Shown here piece by piece: positions 23,111 to 35,401 of a DNA stretch of 64,000 bases. A program made the position numbers and the translations under genes. The stretch lies in assembly GCF_949987535.1 (NCBI RefSeq), contig NC_080068.1, forward strand, positions 84,283,254 to 84,347,253. The letters are read 5' to 3'. The DNA is from Balaenoptera acutorostrata. Taxonomy: Eukaryota > Chordata > Mammalia > Artiodactyla > Balaenopteridae. Positions within the stretch are counted from its first letter, which is position 1, and each line of letters opens with the position of its first letter. Under the pieces are notes generated by a model. It ran no database searches and was not told the DNA's origin. It saw only the letters and a list, made by a program, of their open reading frames with translations.

Positions 23111-23955
23111 TTTGAGTGTGTGTGTTCACGTGCATGTGTATGCATGGGTTGCCTGTTAAGTAATTTATCTTTCTCTTTAGTTGTCTAGCTTGTTCTCCCA
23201 AAAGGCAGGTGTTCCTATATATTCTAGAATTAGTTATTTCTTTTTGGGGGGGGAGGGGTAACATGTTACAAATACCATTTTCTTCCTCTTTTTGAATTCT
23301 CTTTCCACTCTTCATATGTGTATTTAATGAATGAAAGTTTCTTAATGCAGGCAAATCTATAAATAAATGCCTATTAAGTAAATATATATTTATATTGAAT
23401 TTCCTCAGATCACCAAAAACTATTAATTTGCATAAGTTCCCAGAAGTCCAGCCAATATTATCCTTACCCACCCTCAATTCTAATTTGAACTATCTTCTGT
23501 TAATGGGATATCCTCACTTATTCCCTGTATGTCTCACTCTCTCATTCAACCACCATTCTCATTCTCTGTAAGGTATACTCCATTAGGCTAACTGAAGCAC
23601 TTGTGCAAAATTTAAAACCCACAGAACCAGACTATTGCACCCTCCAAATACAGGTTGCTATTCATGGCTCTGGGATTTACTAGAATCAAGAAGCCCAAGT
23701 CTTACTAGTCTTGAGCACACTCATTTGTTGATGTATCAGTGGGCCTTGTATTTCTTCCATTTGCAACTCTATTTTCCAAATTAGTGTGACTCATACTCTC
23801 TCCGATGACTCTGTCTTCTGAGAGAGGAGCTCCTCTAATCAAGAACATCTATAGGATCTGAAAAAAATCATGGTCTTAGAGCCCTTGAAATTTAATGACT
23901 GTTTAACCCAGTATTGTCCTGTAATAGTCTGGAGTATTACTTAGTAAATATTCAT
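23111..23955. other. Unassigned AT-rich sequence
   Basis: A short TG-rich stretch lies near 23115-23150 and a G run near 23246-23258. Part near 23190-23240 may still belong to the old antisense L1. No gene is seen. Confidence 0.45.
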
Positions 23956-23959
23956 TCAC

Positions 23960-24352
23960 CTCCTTCTCCCACTGAGAGTAGTGTGTATATCCTTGTCCAT
24001 TGATATTGGGCTTGGATATTTGACTTGCTTTGCCTACTGCAATGGTAACACATTTATCAAATTAGAATCTTTAAATAAATTTGCAATCTGGTTTTGTGCT
24101 GAGAAGATTATGCTCATGGCAGCCGCATTCCCTTCAATCTAGAGCCTAGAATGAAACTAATTGCAGCCTAGTGCGAGACAATTGATCCACAACCTAAGGC
24201 AGGGTCATCCAGTCAAACCAACCCTTAGTCAATTGAACTACAGTCCACCTGCAGACCTGTGAGCATAAGAATGGATGATTATGTTGTAAGCCACTGAGAT
24301 TTGGAATGGTTTGTTATACAGCATTACTTTGGTACCAACTGACTAACACTTG
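23960..24352 (+). mobile_element. MaLR-type LTR (MLT1 group, diverged)
   Basis: It contains 'gggcttggatatttgacttgctttg' near 24008 and ends 'gtaagccactgagatttgg...gtttgttatacagcattac...actgactaacact', the typical end of an MLT1-group LTR. The middle is diverged. It directly abuts the next LTR. Confidence 0.6.
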
Positions 24353-24353
24353 C

Positions 24354-24815
24354 TGTGATGGCTAATTTTATGTGTCGCCTGACTGGCCACAGCGTGTTTG
24401 GATTAAACATTATTTCTGGATGTGGTGGTGAGGTTGTTTCTGGACGAGATAAGCATTTGAATTAATGACTCAGTAAAATACATTGTCCTACCCAATGTAG
24501 GTGGGCACTTTCCAATCCTTTCAAGGCCTAAATAGGACAAAAAGTAGAGGAAGGAGGAATTCATCCCTTTTTGCTTCCTACCGCTTACTTAAGTGGAGCT
24601 ATATCATCTTCTCCAGCCCTGAGACTGGGAGTTAAACCATCTGCTCTCTTGATTCTCAGGCCTTTAGACTCAGACTGAACAACACCACTGGCTTTCCTAG
24701 GTCTCCAGCAAATGGCAGATTGTGGGACCTCTCATTCTCTATAAATGCATGAACCAAACTGTCATGATAAATGTATCTATCTCCTACTGATTCTGTTTCT
24801 CTGGAGAACCTTAAG
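24354..24815 (+). mobile_element. ERVL-type solo LTR (MLT2 group)
   Basis: It begins TGTGATGGCTAATTTTATGT and carries 'ggattaaacattatttctgg' and 'tgaggttgtttctgga', ending in 'ctgattctgtttctctggagaacc'. This is the pattern of MLT2-group LTRs of old ERVL elements. No internal viral genes are present, so it is a solo LTR. Confidence 0.8.
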
Positions 24816-25068
24816 GTACCTGCCCTAATTAAAACAGTTTATCTGATAGTTTTTGGTTCTCTATTGTCTATATTCTTTTATCAGAGTCATTTGATCTATT
24901 CTTCCTCTTTGAATATTGCCCTCTCTTCTTCCTTGGACCTTTTTTGGTCTGTACATTTGTTCATTATTCAAACCTCTGAAGATGAAGATACTTTGAATTT
25001 CTTAGTGCTTTAAGAGAAAAAAGAAAACACAAGTTCGTCAGCATACTGCATCAAAAATAGCCTAATTA

Positions 25069-25409
25069 GGGGCTTCCCTGGTGGCGCAGTGGTTGAGAAT
25101 CTGCCTGCTAATGCAGGGGACACGGGTTCGAGCCCTGGTCTGGGAAGATCCCACATGCCACGGAGCAGCTGGGCCCGTGAGCCACAGCTGCTGAGCCTGC
25201 GCGTCTGGAGCCTGTGCCCCGCAACGGGAGGGGCCGCGATAGTGAAAGGCCCGCGCACCGCGATGAAGAGCGGTCCCCGCACCGCGATGAAGAGTGGCCC
25301 CCACTTGCCGCAACTAGAGAAAGCCCTCGCACGAACCGAAGACCCAGCACAGCCAAAAATAAATGAATAAATAAATAAATTAAATAAATTAAAAAAAAAA
25401 ATTAAAAAA
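25069..25409 (+). mobile_element. CHR-2 type SINE with an internal 24 bp duplication
   Basis: Full length, with A box (TGGCGCAGTGG) and B box (GGTTCGAGCCC) intact. CGCACCGCGATGAAGAG occurs twice in tandem near 25254-25300 (unit about 24 bp), a feature of no other copy in this window. A TSD of about 15 bp (AAAATAGCCTAATTA) lies at 25054-25068 and 25410-25424. The high CpG content suggests a young copy. Confidence 0.95.
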
Positions 25410-25424
25410 AAAATAGCCTAATTA

Positions 25425-25787
25425 ATTATTTCGTAATATAAAATGTGACATCAAAGCCAGCACAAAATGTCTATTATTCAAACAAATCCTATTGTTATAA
25501 TCTGCCTTTGTAGGATATTTCTACGTAGGGAACACCCCCATCACTCCAGATTTTCACTTAGTTTTGGACTCATTTGTTATATAGTTTCCTAGATCACCTT
25601 ATGCTTTTTAAATCTGAGTCTCCAACAAGTTTTATATTCATTGATTGTTGTCTGAGATATTCTAACTGGAATTCCCAGTCTTCTCTCCACAGACCTATTC
25701 AGAGCTGGTATAAATACTAAATGTAACTATCCCAGTCATGTAACTAGATAGTCTCTTGCTCTGTTATTGACTTCCTACCTTAACTTT
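25425..25787. other. Unassigned sequence between two SINEs
   Basis: No gene or named repeat is recognised. Confidence 0.5.
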
Positions 25788-25800
25788 AAGAAACAGTCTC

Positions 25801-26100
25801 GGGCTTCCCTGGTGGCGCAGCGGTTGGGAATCCGCCTGCCAATGCAGGGGACACGGGTTCGTGCCCCAGTCCGGGAGGATCCCACATGCCGCGGAACGGC
25901 TAGGCCCGTGAGCCACAACTACTGAGCCTGCGCGTCTGGAGCCTGTGCTCCGCAACGAGAGAGGCCGCGATAATGAGAGGCCCGCGCACCGCGATGAAGA
26001 GTGGCCCCCACTTGCCGCAATTGGAGAAAGCCCTCGCGCAGAAACGAAGACCCAACACAGACATAAATAAATAAAATTAAAAAAAAAAAAAAAAAAAAAA
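25801..26100 (+). mobile_element. CHR-2 type SINE
   Basis: Full length; the B box is the variant GGTTCGTGCCC. It ends in a long uninterrupted A tail (about 26079-26102). A perfect 13 bp TSD (AAGAAACAGTCTC) lies at 25788-25800 and 26101-26113. Many CpGs and the long clean A tail mark it as one of the youngest insertions here. Confidence 0.96.
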
Positions 26101-26479
26101 AAGAAACAGTCTCTCAGTAAACTTTTTGGAAAGAGTTTCCACTAGGGAAACATTTTTGTTTACTCTCTGAGATCTACTTTTTCCCTTTGTTAGAGTTCTC
26201 TGAGCCCTAGTAATCCTTACTAATTTTGTCATGAATAAAATATCTTACTCTTTCATACTCCACATTTCAAAGCCGTTAGCTCCAGATATATTGTTCTTGC
26301 TCCATTTCTCTTTCTTTTCACATAAGACTAGTTTGGGCTTCAAGTTCTCAAAGTAGCTTGCTGCCTTCCTCCATTCTCTGATATTTCTCTGGATTTCTCA
26401 CTGCCATTTCTAAAGCTAAGTTTATCTATTGTACTACAGTTCTCTCTTCATGAGAGTTGATAAAGAATTATATTCTACA

Positions 26480-26700
26480 GTAGAGATTTTGGCATCAGAA
26501 CATCTTAGAAATAAAAGCTGCATAATCTTTGGCAATTTACTTAGTATTCTATGCTTCAGTGCCCCATCTGTTAAATGGAGATAATAATAGCATTTGCTTA
26601 ACAGAGTTCTCCCAGGAACTAAATGCTATAGTTTATGTGTATCACTTAGAATAGTCTTAGGACATTTGAAACATTCATCAAAATGCTTCTATCAATATTA
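26480..26700 (+). mobile_element. MIR SINE
   Basis: The MIR core order is visible: 'ttggcaatttacttagtattctatgcttcagtgcc' (compare the usual 'gcaagttacttaacctctctgtgcctcagt'), 'catctgttaaatggagataataatag', then 'ttaggacatttgaaacattcatc'. It is ancient and diverged. Confidence 0.75.
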
Positions 26701-26751
26701 TTATCCTTATTAAGGTGTTGTAAGGAGTAAACAAGCTATTATAATTAAGTG

Positions 26752-27965
26752 AGATACTATAAAACTCTTAGAGGAAAACATAGGCAGAACACTCTTTGAC
26801 ATAAATCACAGCAATATCTTTTTCAATATGTCTCCTAGAGTAAAGGAAATAAAAACAAAAATAAGCAAATGGGACCTAATTAAACTCAAAAGCTTTTGCA
26901 CAATAAAGGAAACCATAAACAAAACAAAAAGACAACACACAGAATGGGAGAAAATATTTGCAAAACATGCAATCGACAAGGGATTAGTCTCCAAAATTTA
27001 CAAACAGCACATGTGGCTCAATATCAAAAAAACAAACAACCCAATCCAAAAATGGGCAGAAGACCTAAATAGACGGTTCTCCAAAGAAGACATACAGACG
27101 GCCAAGGGGCACATGAAAAGATGCTCAACATAACTAATTATTAGAGAAATGCAAATCAAAACTACAATGAGGTATCACCTCACACCAGTCAGAATGGCCA
27201 GCATCAAAAAATCTACAAACAATAAATGCTGGAGAGGGTGTGGAGAAAAGAGAACCCTCCTGCACTGTTGGTGGGAATGTAAATTGATACAGCCACTATG
27301 GAGAACAGTATGGAGGTTCCTTAAAAAACTGAAAATAGAACTACCATACAATCCAGCAATCCCATATATCCAGAAAAGATGAAAACTCTAATTGGAAAAG
27401 ATACAGGCACCCCAATGTTCACAGCAGCACTATTTACAATAGCCAGGACATGGAAGTAACCTAAGTGTCCATCAACAGATGAATGGATAAAGAAGATGTG
27501 ATATATATGCAATGGAATATTACTCATCCATAAAAAAGAATTAAATATTGCCATTTACAGCAACATGGATGGACCTAGAGGTTATCATACTAAGTGAAGT
27601 AAGTCAGACAGAGAAAGACAAATATTATATAATATCACTTATATGAACTTATTTACAAAACAGAAACAAACTCACAGACTTCGAGAATGAACTTATGGTT
27701 ACTGGGGGGAAGGGTGGAGGGGAGGAATGGATTGGGAGTTTGGGATTGACATGTACACACCACTATATTTAAAATAGATAACCAACAAGGACCTACTGTA
27801 TAGCACAGGGAACTCTTCTCAATACTCTGTAATACCTAAATGGGAAAATAATTTGAAAAAGAATAGATACATGTATATGTATAACTGAATCACCTTGCTG
27901 TACACCTGAAACTAACACAACGTTGTTAATCAACTATACTCCAATATAAAATAAAAATTTTAAAA
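26752..27965 (+). mobile_element. 5'-truncated L1 (ORF2 C-terminus and long 3'UTR)
   Basis: It begins within ORF2 (TATAAAACTCTTAGAGGAAA). Frame pieces 26828-27133 and 27149-27382 match the ORF2 C-terminal region, including its Cys/His motif, here [10 protein letters not shown]...HCWWEC. Frameshifts break it. The 3'UTR from about 27660 is the long form, passing through CTGTATAGCACAGGG to CCAATATAAAATAAAAA. It represents an older subfamily than the L1s at 15035 and 34076. Confidence 0.9.
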
Positions 27966-28139
27966 AATACTTCAGCTGCCACTCAAGGTCTGTAACCATT
28001 TCCAGGTACATCTGGTTCTCAAAGCTAAGATTCCAAAGAAACCTTACTTAAAATAATAGGCACACACATTCAATTTTACTTTCAACCTCTCATGTTTGTC
28101 CCCTAGTATGTTGTAATTTGTGATACAAATTACTCATCC

Positions 28140-28345
28140 TCTCTTCTTCTTTTTTCTTTTTTGAGAGGTAATTGGCTAATAACATTATATTAGTTACCAG
28201 TGTACAACATAATGATTCAATATTGTATATACTGCAAGATAATCACCACAATAATCCTAGTTAACATCCATCACCACGCATAGTTATAAATTTTTTTCCT
28301 TGTGAATCATGCTCCCTTCTAACGAATAAAATATAAAGAGGGGGA
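28140..28345 (-). mobile_element. Old L1 3'UTR fragment
   Basis: In reverse it matches the 3'UTR of the old L1 near 4200-4360: 'gtgtacaacataatgattcaatattg' and 'gataatcaccacaataatcc' are the complement of the region ending 'gacacctgaaac'. A T-rich stretch at its left edge is the likely tail. Confidence 0.65.
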
Positions 28346-28889
28346 AAAAAAAAGAACCCTAATAAGACTCAAACTATTGGCTTTATTATTGCACAGCCAA
28401 GTTTTAATAACCCCTAACCTACAGTGATTCTTAATAAAACAGACCACAAAGACCACACATTTTAAAGCCTCTTATTCCATGCCTAAATGTAGACAATAAG
28501 AAGTAGGTTGAGTTTGATCTGCACAGTAGATTCATTCCAATTAGTTACTATCCAGCTCCTTGGTGTGTTGAATACTTAATTAGCATCCAGTTTCCGGCAG
28601 AAGAGTTATTGTAATAAAACCCATGGGCTTACAAGTTGGTGACCTTGTCTCCAGATAAACACATGTCTCAGTAAACATCCTAGATTCTGGCCATTCATAT
28701 TCATATTGCTCTTAAATATGTGGAAGAGTGAGGGGGTGGAAAGAGTATGGTTATATTCATTTCAAAACTCCCCTTACTTAGAATGAAGTAGATTGCATTC
28801 CTTTATAGGAATAAAGTAGAGTCCTTTTATAACATAGGAAAAAACAAGAATTCCTTTCAGAATTCACCAGATTATATCACAATCTTGTA
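28346..28889. other. Unassigned sequence
   Basis: No gene or named repeat recognised. Confidence 0.5.
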
Positions 28890-28998
28890 TTTATGTAACA
28901 TATCTCATTATATCCTTTACTCTTGTATTCTTAGTGATTGCTAAAGTATCTGGAATATAGTAGAGAATCAACAATTGTTGAGGAATAAATAAATATAT
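28890..28998 (+). mobile_element. L2 LINE 3' end (ancient)
   Basis: 'atctggaatatagtagagaatcaacaattgttgaggaataaat' has the shape of the L2 tail, normally ending in a run like 'ggcacatagtaggcgctcaataaatgtttgttgaatgaat'. Short and diverged. Confidence 0.55.
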
Positions 28999-29820
28999 TG
29001 ATGTTAAAATAGTCACAGTTTGCTGAAACCCTTTGTGTGAATTAATCAGGTTTTATCTTTTGAGTTTCTTTTGTTCAAAAATCATTTTGCTTTTTAAAAG
29101 TGAGGCAACATATGTGTCACTCAACACTAAAAATTGCAGTCATGAACAAAGGCCATCACATGGCCTACTGACATTCATTTAATGTTTAATCTGCTTACAG
29201 ATGAGATAAATGGTTTGTAATATCCTTTTACAATACTGTGTTTTCACATAATTAACACTAAAAAGGGACAGCAAGATGGTAGATGGTTCATAAAGTAATA
29301 ACATATACAAGCATATAGTTTTTACAAAGCCCTCTTAATTAGGCTATACTTAACCATATTAATAAGAATTCTGAAACAAAAAGGAGAACATTGAAAACAT
29401 TGGGAGTAGTTTTATGTCTGTAAAAGTATGTGCATATACAAACACAGACACAACCAATTATACTTGACTCCTCATGTTCCATGTAAAGAAACTTATTTGG
29501 AATCTAACTATTGGCCTTTAGTCCACTTTTATTCTATTCTTTTCCTAGAGGAGATGTGAGCTACCTGATTAATGTCACTGGATGAAAAGTGTGGGCATGC
29601 TCAGATCAATCAGCTCCTTTCTTGTTTTCTTCAAGAAAGTTGACCTGTATAAAATAAGCACTCAGGTCTGCTGTCCCACACTTATGAATGGGTTATAAAG
29701 TCCATTTAGTGTGCATCTGAGCCATGTATTTTAATCTAACATTTATCACTAATAAAGCTGATAATCTGACCTCCTCTTTCATGCTTTTGTATATATCAAT
29801 TGACTCCAAAACCATGTGGA
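28999..29820. other. Unassigned AT-rich sequence
   Basis: Nothing recognisable is seen. Confidence 0.5.
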
Positions 29821-29835
29821 AAAAATTGATGGCCT

Positions 29836-30125
29836 CGGGCTTCCTTGGTGGCGCAGTGGTTGAGAATCTGCCTGCTAATGCAGGGGAGACGGGTTCGAGC
29901 CCTGGTCTGGGAAGATCCCACATGCCGCGGAGCAACTAGGCCCATGAGCCACAACTACTGAGCCTGCGCGTCTGGAGCCTGTGCTCCGCAACAAGAGAGG
30001 CCACGATAGTGAGAGGCCCGCGCACCGCGATGAAGAGTGGCCTCCGCTTGCCGCAGTTAGAGAAAGCCCTCACACAGAAACGAAGACCCAACACAGCCAA
30101 ATAAATAAAAAAAAAAAAAAAAAAA
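29836..30125 (+). mobile_element. CHR-2 type SINE
   Basis: Full length with intact A and B boxes (TGGCGCAGTGG, GGTTCGAGCCC); one change in the leader (CTTCCTTGG). It ends in about 22 uninterrupted A residues. A perfect 15 bp TSD (AAAAATTGATGGCCT) lies at 29821-29835 and 30126-30140. Young by its tail and CpG content. Confidence 0.96.
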
Positions 30126-30162
30126 AAAAATTGATGGCCTTTGAAAATCCCTAGTATCTTGA

Positions 30163-30200
<38 letters not shown>

Positions 30201-30204
30201 GTGT
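30163..30204. repeat. (TG)n microsatellite
   Basis: A short (AT)n lead runs into about 17 TG units with one interrupting GCG. Simple-sequence repeat; probably variable in length. Confidence 0.95.
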
Positions 30205-31109
30205 ACAACATGTACATATTGTGTATGTGGTTGTGTGGCATGAATATGTGTGTGTGCATATGCACACAAATACATGGATTGAACTGATTTTATTATTTCT
30301 TAATCATTAAAATATACTCTACACAATTTAAAATGTCTCCCTTTGGTTGTATAATTTATTCTGAGAACTCAAAATTTCAAAGCCTTCAATCCTAAATGTG
30401 TGTGTGTTTTGTATTCTAGAGTATTTTATGTTGAATTCTACCATGATTAAACTAAGCTGTTTGATTTCAAAGTTTCTCAGAAATACTTTACACCTTAATT
30501 TTCTAAAACTGGAGAAACAAAAGCAAAACGCTGGGTCCTAAAGGAACGTGGGTGGTTGCTCTAGCAGGTTGCTCATTTTGGTCCTTCTCCTTGAGTTTCT
30601 CTCAGATCAGTGCTGTTCTCTTGGATTGGACCCAGACGAGCTTTCAAGTTCTTCTTCTATGTTCTATTCTGCTTGGGCATATTCTGATTAACTCGTTCTT
30701 TCCAGGTACATCTCTTGTTTCTGATTTACTATTAATATTAGTAGTCTATTATACAAATACATTGCTCTGTTCAGTAGGTTAAATATACCAACAATCTCTC
30801 TCAGAAGGACATAAAATCTAGCAGAATAGTTTTGCTGTGAGGACAAAAATATTGGGCAAAATAGTTTTATTGCAACTTCTGTGTCTAACTAAATAACACA
30901 AAGCTGTATCCTCACCTAAAAACACTTTTCTGTTTGTTTATTTAAAATATCAAGTTCCTTAATTCTGTTAAGAATGACACACAGAAAAGAGAATGATAGA
31001 CACATACCTGATATTTTAATGTTTCATTTGACAAATATTTGAGAATTTAAATGTATATTTCTAGTTTTAAATAAAGTCCTACCTTTACTCCAGTTCCATC
31101 TTGATTCTG
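30205..31109. other. Unassigned AT-rich sequence
   Basis: Another short TGTGTGTG stretch lies near 30399-30407. A 76-codon frame at 30552-30782 is hydrophobic but shows no homology that I recognise and no gene context. Confidence 0.5.
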
Positions 31110-31240
31110 TAATATATCATGTTTATTCCAGCCCAGATATTTACTAACTAGATGACCTGCAAGAAATTTTTTAACCTCTCTGCACCTTTTCCAAAATAGA
31201 AATAATAATAAATAAATATATATTACTAATATTAACATTA
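31110..31240 (+). mobile_element. MIR SINE fragment
   Basis: 'actagatgacctgcaagaaattttttaacctctctgcacc' matches the MIR segment around 'ctgtgtgaccttgggcaagttacttaacctctctgtgcc'. The rest has decayed into AT-rich sequence. Confidence 0.6.
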
Positions 31241-31892
31241 AATTTAAAAATGCATGACTGGTTATAACCAATAATGAAACTTATATTAAGCCATCAAGAG
31301 ATGTAAAAAAGAATTTCATCACAGTTTTCAAAAAGCTTGTGTTGATCTCAGGAGAAGGACATGGAACACTACAGGAAAACCAGACACTACTATCCTATGT
31401 TATGTAACAATGTTTTAACTCCATGAGTTGAAATGCATTGTCCTTATGGAAAGGTCATGATGGCAAAGAAGTAGATCATCTGTTGGGTTATCTGAAAAGA
31501 TGAAGTATGGATCATCTATGGGATCAATACCCATGCAAGGGAGAAGGAGGCAGGATTTGCCCAGTTGGAGAAACTGAACAGCAATGTAGGCCCAATGACA
31601 GCCTCAGCCAACCCCTAGAAAAGCTGTGAAGCTAGAATGACTCAAGAGTTGTCCTGAGTAGGGACAAGAAGGCCAGACCTTTATTTTAGATGTATATTAC
31701 TTATGGTCACCACAGGAAGGCAGTGCAGCATTGGCTAAGGTGCCTGTCTTCACTGATTCAACTCTCGAAATGGCTAACAGCTGAAGGTTATCCACTGAGC
31801 ACACTACTCTGGAGAAGAGTTCTTCTGAATAAGAATCTTGGTAAGCTGTACAACGATCAGCACGGAGTGGATATAAGGTGCTAGCTCTTTAT
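31241..31892. other. Unassigned sequence
   Basis: No gene or named repeat recognised; somewhat less AT-rich than its surroundings around 31440-31650. Confidence 0.45.
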
Positions 31893-31904
31893 GAAAATCC
31901 TATA

Positions 31905-32252
31905 TGGGACTCCCTTCATGGCGCAGTGGTTAAGAATCCACCGGCCAATGCAGGGGACATGGGTTTGAGCCCTGGTCTGGGAAGATCCCATATACCGATC
32001 CCACATACCGCAGAGCAGCTAAGCCCGTGCGCCACAACTACTGCACTCTTAGCCCGTGAGCCACAACTACTGAAGCCCATGCACCTAGAGTCCGTGCTCC
32101 ACAACAAGAGAAGCCACTGCAATGAGAAGTCTGTGCACTGCAACGAAGAGTAGTCCCCGCTTGCCGCAACTAGAGAAAGCCCGCACACAGCAATGAAGAC
32201 CCAATGCAGCCAAAAATAAATAAATAAATTTATTTAAAAAAAAAAGAAAAAA
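31905..32252 (+). mobile_element. CHR-2 type SINE, older variant with internal duplications
   Basis: Its leader is diverged (GGACTCCCTTCATGGCGCAG). The B box has lost its CpG (GGTTTGAGCCC). GATCCCATATACC is followed by GATCCCACATACC (near 31983-32010), and the GCCACAACTACTG segment is repeated (near 32031-32070). A 12 bp TSD (GAAAATCCTATA) lies at 31893-31904 and 32253-32264. Decayed CpGs suggest an older insertion. Confidence 0.92.
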
Positions 32253-32264
32253 GAAAATCCTATA

Positions 32265-34075
32265 GAGTAGAATTTCCCCTAATACAAAATAACAGCAGAT
32301 TCTTGGGAAAATATAAGAACAATATCCCTTTATTTGTGTGTGACAACAATGACTTGAGTGAAGGTCAAATTTAGCCTAAGGGACCAGAAATAAACAAGTA
32401 GTTCTTATCATATTTTCTATAATTTAATTTAAAATATTTCAATATAAAGGGTAGATAGATAAAGATATAAATAATGATAGACGATATAGTTGTAAATCAT
32501 CTCCTTATTGGTCTGATTTAGCATTTTAAAATATAATTACAAAGCTCTACTCCAGAAATAACAACTAGACCTATCTTTATATCCACTCAGCATTAAAGAG
32601 CTTGTAAATTAGCACAGTGATTATTAGAAGTGATTTTCATTGGTAAAATAAGCTGTAGTAAAAATATTCGGATAATGAAGAAATACTTGTAGTAACTTCC
32701 ATTTTGATAAGAAGAGTAAAAGAATCTAGTGAATACAGCAGTGCCCTTCAGGATGGAGTCCTAGGTTTACAATCTTGCCCCTCTTTTGTTCAAATAAGAG
32801 AAGATTTTGTCATCTGATCCTTCCCCAAAGATAACTAAATCCTGAAGTCTTTCCATACAAGGAACTTATTGGATTGCCTAAAAGGCATAGAATAGAAACT
32901 TCACCAGGTTTGCAGAAGAGATTGTATGTGTGTGTGTACGTGTTCACATGTGCACATACGCTTGCTAAAAAATGTGACAGAATTTGAACCGAGGCTGATT
33001 TTTATTGTAACATCCCTTGTGGGAATAAGTTTCTTGGAGAGAAAATGTTCAGCTCCAACTTATCTCTAGCAATTGGAAGCTACCAATGGTTACTCAAAAA
33101 TTCTCATAGATCTAAAAACCAAATTAGTTTAGGTCAGTTTGTAATGCAAGCTAACTAAAGCAACTCAGATTTCTAACACAATGAGTTAATATTTCAAGAA
33201 TATATTGAAAAGTTTTTTTCTTTTTTAATGTAAGAATTGATATCAGAACTTCCATTACTGTATACACACATGGGCAGAGTGCTGCCTTTCGATAAGTATT
33301 TTAAGAGATGGTTACAGCAAAATTAATCCCCTTATAAAAAAAGTGATTGGTGAAAAATAAATGAAATAATTTGCATTCAAACTGTAGCTAAACATTGATA
33401 CCATTTTTTATAAAACATAAGAAAAAAAAGGGCTCGTGTTTTTCTACTGAATAGAAATACGTATGGAGGAGCAAGCACCAAAATGTTAATGGTGGTTATA
33501 TTTCAGGATGGGGTTACAGCTGTTTTTTATTCCTGTTTTCATGCTTTTTACATAAGAATATTCTTAGATGAGAAAATATTACCTATATATATTTTTAAAT
33601 TTATTGAATTTGAATGAAAATATGTATTCAAATTTGTTTTATTAATTAAACCATTATCATCTCTTGCTCTCTGCCACTGACTTCGTTATCATTCTTATAG
33701 TTCACAAGGTTTCTTTTAAAATTCTTCAGTTGTTTTGTAGAAGCAAACTACATTCATCTTTCAAACTTCAGATTCACTTTAATCATCTTCTACTCCTTCA
33801 TACAAACCCCTCTTATCAAAGCTGACTAATTCCCTTTGATTTCTTTATCCTCCCCTACCTCCAATCTGTAAAACTGTAAAATCATTCAAAACACATCCGT
33901 CTTCTTCCATTGTTGAAAGCATTCCAGAAATTGCTCATCAAATCATTCATGGTGAATTTGAGGATATTTATTTCTGAAGTTTTACTATTATTATCATCTC
34001 TGGAACAGGAAATTGCAAAGTTGCTGCATCCTTTATTCAAAAGAGAGTGGCAATATTATTTAAAACTATATGCTG
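32265..34075. other. Unassigned AT-rich sequence
   Basis: There is a TG-rich patch near 32925-32950. The stretch at 33480-33600 resembles a common old repeat but I cannot name it. No gene is seen. Confidence 0.45.
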
Positions 34076-34126
34076 AATCCTGCAGCCTGTGGAACAGAAA
34101 CCACATTCATAGAAAGATAGACAAAA

Positions 34127-35347
34127 TGAAAAGGCAGAGGGCTATGTACGAGATGAAGTAATAAGATAAAACCCCAGAAAAACAATTAAATGAACTGGAG
34201 ATAGGCAACCTTCCAGAAAAAGAATTAAGAATAATGATAGTGAAGATGATCCAGGACCTCAGAAAAAGAATGGATGCAAAGATAGAGAAGATGCAAGAAA
34301 TGTTTAACAAAGACCTAGAAGAATTAAAGAACAAACAAACAGAGATGAACAATATAATAACTGAAATGAAAAATACACTAGAAGGAATCAATAGCAGAAT
34401 AACTGAGGCAGAAGAACGGATAAGTGACCTGGAAGACAGAATGGTGGAATTCACTGTTGCTGAATAGAATAAAGAGAAAAGAATGAAAAGAAATGAAGAC
34501 AGCCTAAGAGACCTCTGGGACAACATTAAATGCACCAACATTCGCATTACAGGGGTCCCAGAAGGAGAAGAGAGAGAGAAAGGACCCGAGAAAATATTTG
34601 AAAAGATTATAGCTGAAAACTTCCCAAACATGGGAAAAGAAATAGCCACCCAAGTCCAGGAAGCACAGAGAGTCCCAGACAGGATAAAACCAAGGAGAAA
34701 CATGCCAAGACACATAGTAATCAAAATGACTAAATTAAAGGCAAAGAAAAATTATTAAAAACAAGAGAAGAGGCTTCCCTGGTGGTGCAGTGGTTGAGAC
34801 TCCGCCTGCCAATGCAGGGGACGTGGGTTTGAGCCCTGGTCTGGGAAGATCCCACATGCCACGGAGCGACTGGGCCCGTGGGCCACAACTACTGAGCCTG
34901 CGCATCTGGAGCCTGTGCTCCGCAACAAGAGAGGCCGCGATAGTGAGAGGCCCATGCACCGCGATGAAGAGTGGCCCCCAGTTGCCGCAACTAGAGAAAG
35001 CCCTCGCACAGAAACGAAGACCCAACACAGCCATAAATAAATTAATAAATAAATAAAATTAAAAAAACAAAAACAAAAAAAAACAAGGGAAAATGACAAA
35101 TAACATACAAGGGAATTCCCAAAAGGTTAACAGTTGATTTCTCAGAAGAAACTCTACAAGCCAGAAGGGACTGGCACAACATATTTAAAGTGATGAAAGA
35201 AAGAACCTACAACCAAGATGACTCTACCTGGCAAGGATCTCATTCAGATTTGATGGAGAAGTCAAAAGCTTTACAGACAAGCAAAAGCTAAGAGAATTCA
35301 GCACCACCAAACCAGTTCTACAAGAAGTACTAAAGGAACTTCTCTAA
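34127..35347 (+). pseudogene. L1 ORF1, disrupted by early stop and SINE
   Basis: It begins at the same ATG as the intact ORF1 (MKRQRAMY) but codon 12 is TAA (34160-34162). A further stop precedes KEKRMKRNEDSL near 34466. Segments that still read well are 34234-34467 (coiled-coil, KDLEELKNKQTEM) and 34483-34740 (RRM core, NIRITGVPEGEE). A SINE at 34770-35078 splits the C-terminal domain, which resumes near 35092 and ends at TAA 35345-35347. No functional ORF1p is possible. Confidence 0.92.
34770..35078 (+). mobile_element. CHR-2 type SINE in L1 ORF1
   Basis: Full length; B box GGTTTGAGCCC has lost its CpG. A 13 bp TSD with one mismatch (AAAAACAAGAGAA against AAAAACAAGGGAA) lies at 34757-34769 and 35079-35091. 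It post-dates the host L1. Confidence 0.94.
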
Positions 35348-35401
35348 GTGAGAAATGCAAAAGAAGAAAAGGACAAAAACCAACCCAAAACAATTAAGAA
35401 A

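Noticed and set aside
25069..26113. Two same-strand SINEs as a possible tandem array or CRISPR-like repeat
   Set aside because: Each has its own distinct TSD and they are separated by unrelated sequence; they are independent insertions.
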